From Acidimicrobiaceae bacterium (GTDB lineage: Bacteria; Actinomycetota; Acidimicrobiia; Acidimicrobiales; Ilumatobacteraceae), in contig PMCN01000005.1 of NCBI GenBank assembly GCA_003154135.1, positions 5,078 through 17,718 on the forward strand: a stretch of 12,641 nt of DNA. Direction: 5' to 3'. Positions 6,715-11,559 of the stretch are shown piece by piece. The notes under the pieces were generated by a model. The model did no database searches and was not told where the DNA came from. It was given only the letters and a program-made list of their open reading frames with translations. Positions within the stretch are counted from its first letter, which is position 1, and every line of letters starts with the position of its first letter. The position numbers and the translations under genes were made by a program.

Positions 6715-7929
6715 ATGCCTGATACGTACGACGTGATCGTTGTCGGCGCGCGGTGCGCCGGATCCCCCACGGCGATGCTGCTCGCGCGCAGTGGCTATCG
6801 GGTGTTGGTCGTCGACCGATCGTCGTTCCCCAGCGACACGGTCTCCACGCATCTGATCCACGCACCGGGCGTGGACGCGCTGAGGCGTTGGGGACTCCTC
6901 GACAAGATCGTGGCGACCGGCTGCCCGCCGATCGACAACTACTCGTTCGACTTCGGGCCGATCACCATCGCCGGCACACCACTTCCCGCAGGCGGGAGCT
7001 CCACGGCCTACGCACCGCGCCGCACCGTGCTCGACACGCTCCTCGTCGATGCCGCTGCCGAGGCCGGTGCCGAGGTGCGCGAAGGGTTCACCGTCGACGA
7101 GATCGTGATCGAGGATGGCCGGGTCACCGGCATCCGAGGCCGCGACCGTGACGGCGCGACCTGCACCGAGCATGCCCGTGTCGTGATCGGTGCCGACGGC
7201 GCCAACTCCCGCGTGGCGCGAGCCGTGAAGCCCGAGCAGTACAGCGAGAAGCCCATCCTGCAAGCCGGCTACTACACCTACTTCAGCGACCTGCAGGTGA
7301 GCGGCTTCGAGACCACGATCCGCCCCGATCGCGGTTGGGCCGCGCTACCGACCAACGACGGCCTCACGCTGGTGGTGCTGGGCTGGCCCTATGCCGAGCA
7401 CGCCGCGTTCAACGCCGACGTGGAAGGCAACTTCCTGAAGACGTTCGAGATGTCGCCGGCCTTCGCCGAACGAGTCCGGTCAGCGACCAGAGTCGATCGC
7501 TTCCACGGCAGCCCGGTCCCCAACTTCTTCCGCAAGCCCTTCGGGCCAGGGTGGGCCCTCGTCGGCGATGCCGGCTACATCAAGGATCCGATCACCGCGC
7601 AAGGGATCACCAACGCGTTCCGCGATGCCGAACTGTGCGTCGACGCCCTCGACGCCACCTTCACGGGGCGACAGTCCTTCGACGACGCGATGGCGAGCTA
7701 CCAGACGGAACGCGACACCCACTCGATGCCGATGTACGAGTTCACCACGCAACTCGCGACGCTCCACACCCCACCGCCCGACCTGCAGCAGCTCCTCGGC
7801 GGCATCTACGGCAACCAGCCGGCGATGGACGCGTTCGTGAGCATCACCGCCGGCACGCTCTCCCCCGTCGAGTTCTTCGACCCGGCGAACCTCGCAGCGC
7901 TGATGGCACCACCGGCCATGAGCCGTTGA
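6715..7929 (+). CDS. FAD-dependent monooxygenase/oxidoreductase (PHBH/geranylgeranyl-reductase-like fold)
   Basis: This is a cytoplasmic flavoprotein of 404 residues. The N-terminal Rossmann segment is YDVIVVGARCAGSPTAMLL, a G-x-R-C-A-G variant of the dinucleotide-binding loop, with the acidic end of strand 2 in VLVVDR. The DG motif (VVIGADGANSRVARAV, about residues 156-171) and the GD motif (WALVGDAGYIKDPITAQGI, about 279-297) mark the class A flavin monooxygenase fold. The GARCAGSPTA form is common in actinobacterial reductase-like members whose substrates are unknown. GGAGG six bases before the ATG is a strong ribosome site. The next gene starts 44 bases downstream, and the LuxR-type gene precedes it, so the three are probably co-regulated. 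Whether it hydroxylates an aromatic compound or reduces an isoprenoid cannot be decided from the sequence. Confidence 0.93.
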   Translation: MPDTYDVIVVGARCAGSPTAMLLARSGYRVLVVDRSSFPSDTVSTHLIHAPGVDALRRWGLLDKIVATGCPPIDNYSFDFGPITIAGTPLPAGGSSTAYAPRRTVLDTLLVDAAAEAGAEVREGFTVDEIVIEDGRVTGIRGRDRDGATCTEHARVVIGADGANSRVARAVKPEQYSEKPILQAGYYTYFSDLQVSGFETTIRPDRGWAALPTNDGLTLVVLGWPYAEHAAFNADVEGNFLKTFEMSPAFAERVRSATRVDRFHGSPVPNFFRKPFGPGWALVGDAGYIKDPITAQGITNAFRDAELCVDALDATFTGRQSFDDAMASYQTERDTHSMPMYEFTTQLATLHTPPPDLQQLLGGIYGNQPAMDAFVSITAGTLSPVEFFDPANLAALMAPPAMSR

Positions 7930-7973
7930 CGCCCAGATCCCACCCAAACAACATGCACCTGAAGGAGACACCC

Positions 7974-8276
7974 ATGCCTGAGTTCGTACAGATCATGCGG
8001 TTCCGCACCGCCGACTTCGACGCTCTGAACACGCTGACCGAGCAGTACCGGTCCGACACCGCTGGACGATCGACCTACACCAGCGAGGTCGTCGGACGCG
8101 ACGTCGACAGCGACGAGTACGTCGTGATCGTGACGTTCCCGTCCAAGGAAGCTGCCGACATCAACAACGCGCTTCCCGAAACCGCCGCGATGGCGACGAA
8201 GTTGGGCGGCCTCACCACGGACGGCCCGTCGTTCTCGAACATCGAGGTCATCGGCCGATCGTCGCAACCGGCGTAG
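7974..8276 (+). CDS. Small conserved-type protein, possible dimeric alpha/beta-barrel (ABM/DABB-like)
   Basis: This 100-residue protein has no signal peptide or membrane segment. The order of a strand (EFVQIMRFRT), a helix (DFDALNTLTEQYRSDT), a second strand with a charged turn (SEVVGRDVDSDEYVVIVTFPS) and a helix (KEAADINNALPETAAMATKL) looks like the ferredoxin-like fold of small antibiotic-biosynthesis-type monooxygenases. This is a pattern-level assignment, not a recognised family. I start at 7974 because AAGGAG lies five to six bases upstream. An in-frame ATG at 7953 would add seven residues, with the ribosome site inside the gene. It follows the flavoenzyme gene by 44 bases and is probably in the same operon. 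A 5-bp hairpin (CCGGC with GCCGG) spans the stop codon. Confidence 0.8.
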   Translation: MPEFVQIMRFRTADFDALNTLTEQYRSDTAGRSTYTSEVVGRDVDSDEYVVIVTFPSKEAADINNALPETAAMATKLGGLTTDGPSFSNIEVIGRSSQPA

Positions 8277-8502
8277 CCGGGTAGGTCAGCGCAGAAGCTC
8301 CGTTCGACGTAGACACCTCACTCCGGGTCGAGCGCACGGCGGGCACCACGTCGTACGACAGCGTGTCGAACTCTCGGAAGGCGAACACCGCCGCTGCGAG
8401 CGGTCCACCGAAGAAGTCGTACTCCGACCCGTCGCCCTGGGGTGGCCTCGTCTCGCCGAATAGCTCGTGCGCAATCGCGAACACTTTCGGGCGCGACGAC
8501 AA
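8248..8502 (-). CDS. Unrecognised reading frame, possible gene fragment
   Basis: This 84-residue frame can begin only at a TTG. Its first 60 or so codons show strong G/C third positions and a protein-like composition (KVFAIAHELFGETRPP, SEYDFFGGPLAAAVFAFREF), unlike shadow frames nearby. The last 20 residues look random, and the end runs 29 bases into the convergent small-protein gene. It is in the same frame as the antitoxin-like remnant just upstream, separated only by one TGA at 8514-8512. It may be the downstream partner or an extension of that broken gene. I do not recognise the family. Confidence 0.35.
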   Translation of the reverse strand: MSSRPKVFAIAHELFGETRPPQGDGSEYDFFGGPLAAAVFAFREFDTLSYDVVPAVRSTRSEVSTSNGASALTYPATPVATIGR

Positions 8503-8511
8503 CGCGCCGGA

Positions 8512-8763
8512 TCACGACGCGACAAGACCGAGTCGCACGGCAGCTTCGCGCTCGAGCCGCTTCGACGTCGGCGTTGACACCTGTCGGGCACCGACGAGAG
8601 CTGCCTCGTAGGGGATGTCGTCGCCGAGGTCGACCAACCGCCAGCCGGCTTCGTCGTGCGAGAGGTCGCTGACCTGACGCGCGTTGAGCCCGTCGAGATC
8701 GGCGAGGACCTTGTGGATCGTGGCGAGTTCGTCATCACGAGATTCTTTCGGTTCCCGCTTCAG
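8512..8763 (-). pseudogene. C-terminal remnant of a Panacea/SocA-type (DUF4065) antitoxin-like protein
   Basis: Translation of the minus strand from about 8745 gives ESRDDELATIHKVLADLDGL, then NARQVSDLSHDEAGW, then DDIPYEAALV, ending in RLEREAAVRLGLVAS and TGA. The S-D-L-S-H...W motif followed by IPYE resembles the C-terminal end of Panacea-domain proteins, antitoxins that neutralise varied toxins. The N-terminal half of the domain is missing: upstream the frame runs into the 3' end of the DsbA-fold gene. There is no ATG, GTG or TTG before the conserved part. It is therefore best read as a truncated pseudogene. The family call rests on recalled motif similarity. Confidence 0.55.
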
Positions 8764-9386
8764 CCGAGATCGAGCGGCTCCAGGCGCTGTCGTTCGAGGC
8801 GCACGAAGGTCCGATGTCGGGCGAACACCTCGAAGGCGTCGAAGAGCTGCATCGCTTCGGGGCCGCGCGGGGTCCGCGAGAACACGGGGCCTGACGCAGC
8901 GACGCCGTCGATGACGGTGATGGGGACGCCGACATCGAGTCCGACTTGGTCGAGCGCGCTGCGCGTCCAGTTCCGCAGGACATCATCGAGTTGCGTGTCG
9001 GTTGCTGCAGAGGCGAGTGATGCCGGCAGCTCCGCACGCTCCAGCGCGAGCGTCGACGTGACGAGGCGGTCGGCGTCGTCGGCGGTGTTCAGCTCGACGT
9101 GGAAGCGCTGCCCGTACGCCTCGTAGAAGCGGCGCGCGGCCGCCGGTCCGGCCTCCAGCTCGACGGCCGCCATCACCCGCGCCGGTGCCCAAGCTGCGTC
9201 GTTGAACGCCCGGTACCAGGCGTCGATGTCCCGGCCCTCGTTGACCACGGCGAGGCTCAGCAGGCGGACACGGAGCTCGATCGGGCGAGCACGCTCGACC
9301 TCCGCGAGCCATTGTTCGGTGATCCAGGCGAACGGGCAGGAAGGGTCGACGAACAGTTCGGCGCGACAGAAGGTTGTTGTCGTCAT
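8760..9386 (-). CDS. DsbA-fold oxidoreductase, Rv2466c-like (mycothiol-dependent nitroreductase family)
   Basis: The protein has 208 residues, almost the same as Rv2466c of Mycobacterium tuberculosis, which reduces nitro compounds with mycothiol. Matching blocks are LFVDPSCPFAWITEQWLAEV near the N-terminus, LLSLAVVNEGRD, the cis-proline strand DVGVPITVIDGVAASGPV, and SRTPRGPEAMQLFDAF. The active site reads Cys17-Pro-Phe-Ala20, so only the first cysteine of the CxxC pair is kept. I chose the ATG at 9386 because it puts this cysteine where Rv2466c has it. An ATG at 9434 overlaps the cupin stop as ATGA but adds 16 residues of non-typical sequence, part of a duplicated segment. It forms an operon with the cupin gene upstream. 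Its substrate is unknown. Confidence 0.88.
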   Translation of the reverse strand: MTTTTFCRAELFVDPSCPFAWITEQWLAEVERARPIELRVRLLSLAVVNEGRDIDAWYRAFNDAAWAPARVMAAVELEAGPAAARRFYEAYGQRFHVELNTADDADRLVTSTLALERAELPASLASAATDTQLDDVLRNWTRSALDQVGLDVGVPITVIDGVAASGPVFSRTPRGPEAMQLFDAFEVFARHRTFVRLERQRLEPLDLG

Positions 9387-9470
9387 GCCGGTCCGCCGGT
9401 CGTTGCGAGGATCACGGCACGCCGGGACGGTCATGCCGGTGCCGGGGTGGCGAGGATCGCGTCGGGCACG
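9383..9470. repeat. Diverged tandem duplication at the cupin/DsbA-fold junction
   Basis: The segments beginning at 9383 and 9431 both start TCATGCCGGT. Both then carry GCCGG, GCGAGGATC and a GGCACG-type end, at offsets of 48 and then 45 bases. In the cupin frame, copy two encodes AILATPAPA-stop and copy one encodes AVILATTGGPA-stop, so the coding sense of the cupin 3' end is repeated after its stop. Each copy contains an ATGA stop/start overlap. This explains why two ATG codons compete as the DsbA-fold start. Confidence 0.6.
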
Positions 9471-9904
9471 ACTCCATGGTCACCGCACCACGTCAGATAC
9501 TGGGCGCGGGCTGTCGAGGCGTCGGTGTAGCGCACCACGGCGCCGCCCTCGTCGAGGTACTCGACGCGACCGTTGGCCTCGATGAACACGACGCACGGCT
9601 CGTCGCCGACGACTCGCCAGGTGTCGATGTTGCCGACCGGCTCGTGGATGTACGTCCCCGGACCGATGTCGTCGTTCAGGCCCTCGATTCGTCGGGCACC
9701 CGTCAGCACCAGCGCGTGCACCTCGCCGGTGTGCCGGTGCCGCGGTACCACGGCGCCCGGTTCCAGACGCAGGAGCAACTGGTAGCCGGCATCGTCGGGG
9801 AAGAACGTGATCGGCTTGAACGAGATGCCGGCGGACAACGGGATCCACTCCATCAAGGATGTGTGGACGGGGTGTGAGGTGTGGACGGGGTCTGAAGGGT
9901 GCAT
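9431..9904 (-). CDS. Cupin-domain protein, 2,4'-dihydroxyacetophenone dioxygenase-like family
   Basis: This is a cytoplasmic cupin of 157 residues. The N-terminal block MEWIPLSAGISFKPITFF and the core RLEPGAVVPRHRHTGEVHALVLTG match the dioxygenase-like family, whose founding member cleaves 2,4'-dihydroxyacetophenone using iron. Candidate metal ligands in motif 1 are His56, His58 and His63, with Glu61 nearby. Motif 2 (GTYIHEPVGNIDTW) has Asp94 where the family normally has its last His ligand. I keep the ATG at 9904 because relatives have residues like VHTS before the E-W-I-P-L block, although the ribosome site is poor and an ATG at 9853 is possible. The gene is divergent from a MocR-type regulator and upstream of the Rv2466c-like gene. 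The true substrate is unknown. Confidence 0.87.
   Translation of the reverse strand: MHPSDPVHTSHPVHTSLMEWIPLSAGISFKPITFFPDDAGYQLLLRLEPGAVVPRHRHTGEVHALVLTGARRIEGLNDDIGPGTYIHEPVGNIDTWRVVGDEPCVVFIEANGRVEYLDEGGAVVRYTDASTARAQYLTWCGDHGVVPDAILATPAPA
9857..9892 (-). repeat. 18-bp in-frame tandem duplication in the cupin N-terminus
   Basis: Two consecutive 18-base units encode DPVHTS (residues 5-10) and HPVHTS (residues 11-16). Both contain the core CCCCGTCCACAC and differ at a few positions. The insertion keeps the reading frame and lengthens a region before the cupin barrel, where it should be tolerated. Confidence 0.8.
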
Positions 9905-9929
9905 GTCGTCGACGGTACGCCTGCGGCAT

Positions 9930-9973
9930 GGTCCGTGAGAAGATCCAATTCGGCACTAAGTTATCGGTCCAAT
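9930..9973. promoter_or_regulatory. Phased GRTCC boxes and leaderless promoter of the MocR-type gene
   Basis: GGTCC at 9930, GATCCAAT at 9942 and GGTCCAAT at 9966 lie in the same orientation, 12 and 24 bases apart. MocR-type regulators usually bind direct repeats in the spacer next to their own divergent gene. TAAGTTAT (9957-9964) ends seven bases before the regulator ATG and lacks any Shine-Dalgarno sequence after it. It is therefore probably a -10 region giving a leaderless mRNA. The last box overlaps the start codon, which would allow autorepression. Box function is inferred. Confidence 0.45.
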
Positions 9974-11396
9974 GACAGTCGATCTCTTCCTCGACGGCGT
10001 ACCCGCACGGCAGCGTTCCGCGGCGCTGTACGAACAACTGCACACGGCGATCGCGCACGGTCGATTCGCCGCCGGAGACCGGCTGCCCACGACCCGGAGC
10101 CTCGCCGACGAACTGGGCATCGCGCGTTCCACGATCGCGACCGTGTACGCACGGCTGGTTGCGGAAGGTCACGCACTCGGGCGCGTCGGTGACGGCACGT
10201 TCGTCGGCCCCACCACTGCCACTGTCCGGGCCGCATCCCCGGTGCCGGCGCCGTTCGCGCGCGCTGTCCGGCAGACGGGGCGCAGCGTGGCGGACCTGGA
10301 ATCACCACCACGGGGATGGCTCGCCGACCTCCGCAGCGGCCGCCCCGATCCCGCGCTGTTCCCGCTGACCGATTGGCGACAGTCGGTCACGAGCACACTT
10401 CACCTGCCACCCCCCGGCTACGACCACCCGGCCGGCCTCCCCGAGCTCCGACGAGCGATCGCCGCCTGGATCAAGCGCTCACGGGGTGTGGATGCCACCG
10501 CCGACCACGTGCTGGTCACCGCAGGCGCCCAGGGAGCGTTCGACCTGTGCGCCCACACAATCGTCGGCCCTGATGATGCTGTTGCGGTCGAAGACCCTGG
10601 GTACCGCCTCGCCCGAGCGTCGTTCGCCGCCCGAGGCGCCCGCATCGTCGCCGTACCCGTCGACCGCGACGGCATCGTCGTCGATCACATCCCGGCACAC
10701 GCGAGGGTGATCGTGGTGACACCCTCGCACCAAGCCCCGACGGGTGCACTGCTGTCGCCCGACCGACGCCGGCAGCTGCTACAGCGTGCCGGCGAACTCG
10801 ACGCCATCGTGATCGAGGACGACTACGACACCGAGTACCGCTACGTCGATCGACCGCTCGAACCACTCCACCGCCTCGACACGTCGGGCCGCACGGTCTA
10901 CGTCGGCAGCTTCTCCAAGACGATCTCGCCCTCGCTCCGACTCGGGTTCCTCGTCGCACCGCCACGTGTCGTCGACGCATTGGCGGACGCACGCAGGGTC
11001 GTCGACGCGCAGCCACCGCATCTCACCCAGGCCGCCCTCGCTGCATTCATCACCAACGGTGCCTTCGAACGGCACCTGCGACGCACCCGCCGCGCGTATC
11101 GCGAACGGCGCGATCTTCTTGTCGCCCGGCTTGCCGGCATGGCCGACGACGGTTCGATCTCCGCCTTCGCCCCCTGCCAGGCCGGCCTTCACACCACCGT
11201 CAGCCTGCCCGACGACATCGACGCTGAGGACCTCGCACGACGCCTCCACGTCGCCGGCGTCGCGATCGCCACCACGGCAGACGATCAACTCGACAACCGC
11301 CCGAGCGACCTGGTGATCGGCTTCGGCCTCGCCGACGGAAACCGACTCACGGTCGCCCTCGATCTCATCAGCGCCACCTTGAGCACGCTGAGGTGA
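9972..11396 (+). CDS. MocR-type transcriptional regulator (GntR DNA-binding domain fused to class I aminotransferase)
   Basis: The protein has 474 residues, normal for MocR/PdxR/GabR proteins. The N-terminal GntR winged helix spans about residues 12-80 (LYEQLHTAIAHGRFAAGDRL, then TRSLADELGIARSTIATVY). A linker leads to the aminotransferase-like domain: GLPELRRAIAAWI, the DHVLVTAGAQGAFDL cofactor loop, VTPSHQAPTGALL, IEDDYDTEYRY and the PLP lysine in GSFSKTISPSLRLGF (Lys316). In this family the cofactor domain senses PLP plus an amine or amino-acid-like effector. The gene is divergent from the cupin/DsbA-fold pair across 67 bases, so these are its likely targets. PdxR is unlikely because no pyridoxal-synthesis genes are adjacent. 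Confidence 0.95.
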   Translation: MTVDLFLDGVPARQRSAALYEQLHTAIAHGRFAAGDRLPTTRSLADELGIARSTIATVYARLVAEGHALGRVGDGTFVGPTTATVRAASPVPAPFARAVRQTGRSVADLESPPRGWLADLRSGRPDPALFPLTDWRQSVTSTLHLPPPGYDHPAGLPELRRAIAAWIKRSRGVDATADHVLVTAGAQGAFDLCAHTIVGPDDAVAVEDPGYRLARASFAARGARIVAVPVDRDGIVVDHIPAHARVIVVTPSHQAPTGALLSPDRRRQLLQRAGELDAIVIEDDYDTEYRYVDRPLEPLHRLDTSGRTVYVGSFSKTISPSLRLGFLVAPPRVVDALADARRVVDAQPPHLTQAALAAFITNGAFERHLRRTRRAYRERRDLLVARLAGMADDGSISAFAPCQAGLHTTVSLPDDIDAEDLARRLHVAGVAIATTADDQLDNRPSDLVIGFGLADGNRLTVALDLISATLSTLR

Positions 11397-11445
11397 AGCC
11401 GTGCTGGAGGAGGCAGCGTCGCCGAACCAAGGCGTCATCCAGCAC
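11382..11445 (+). other. Overlapping alternative stem-loops at the 3' end of the MocR-type gene
   Basis: GTGCTGGA (11401-11408) pairs perfectly with TCCAGCAC (11438-11445), enclosing a smaller CGCC/GGCG stem. AGCACG (11382-11387), inside the gene's last codons, can instead pair with CGTGCT (11400-11405). The two pairings exclude each other. The downstream stem may help end transcription of the regulator, but there is no T-run. Function is uncertain. Confidence 0.4.
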
Positions 11446-11559
11446 TGCAAGCCCTGGCCGGGCGGGACGAAGTCGGGCTTCTCGGTGACCTAAGGCCGTG
11501 GTCGTGGGCCGGGAGTCGTCATACCTTGGAATCGGCTCGAAACCGAGAAGGTGACCCAC
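11397..11559. other. Intergenic region before the acyl-CoA dehydrogenase gene
   Basis: This 163-base spacer holds the stem-loop just described and a second inverted repeat. In the latter, CTTCTCGGT (11478-11486) is complementary to ACCGAGAAG (11542-11550), whose 3' end forms part of the AGAAGG ribosome site. On the minus strand, about 11490-11400 reads as VTEKPDFVPPGQGLQCW and onward with almost only G/C third positions and no start codon, possibly a gene scrap. I do not recognise it, and no clear promoter is visible. Confidence 0.35.

Noticed and set aside
5962..7263. 433-codon open frame antisense to the LuxR-type and flavoenzyme genes
   Set aside because: Both plus-strand genes have clear family motifs. 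The antisense frame is the usual GC-rich shadow with no recognisable motif.
8286..8738. 150-codon minus-strand Ser/Arg-rich frame in the decayed region
   Set aside because: It is a different frame from the antitoxin-like remnant and looks like out-of-frame translation; the in-frame reading gives the conserved motifs.
9387..9434. Upstream ATG for the DsbA-fold gene with an ATGA overlap
   Set aside because: It adds 16 residues not matching Rv2466c and lies in the duplicated segment. It is kept as an alternative only.
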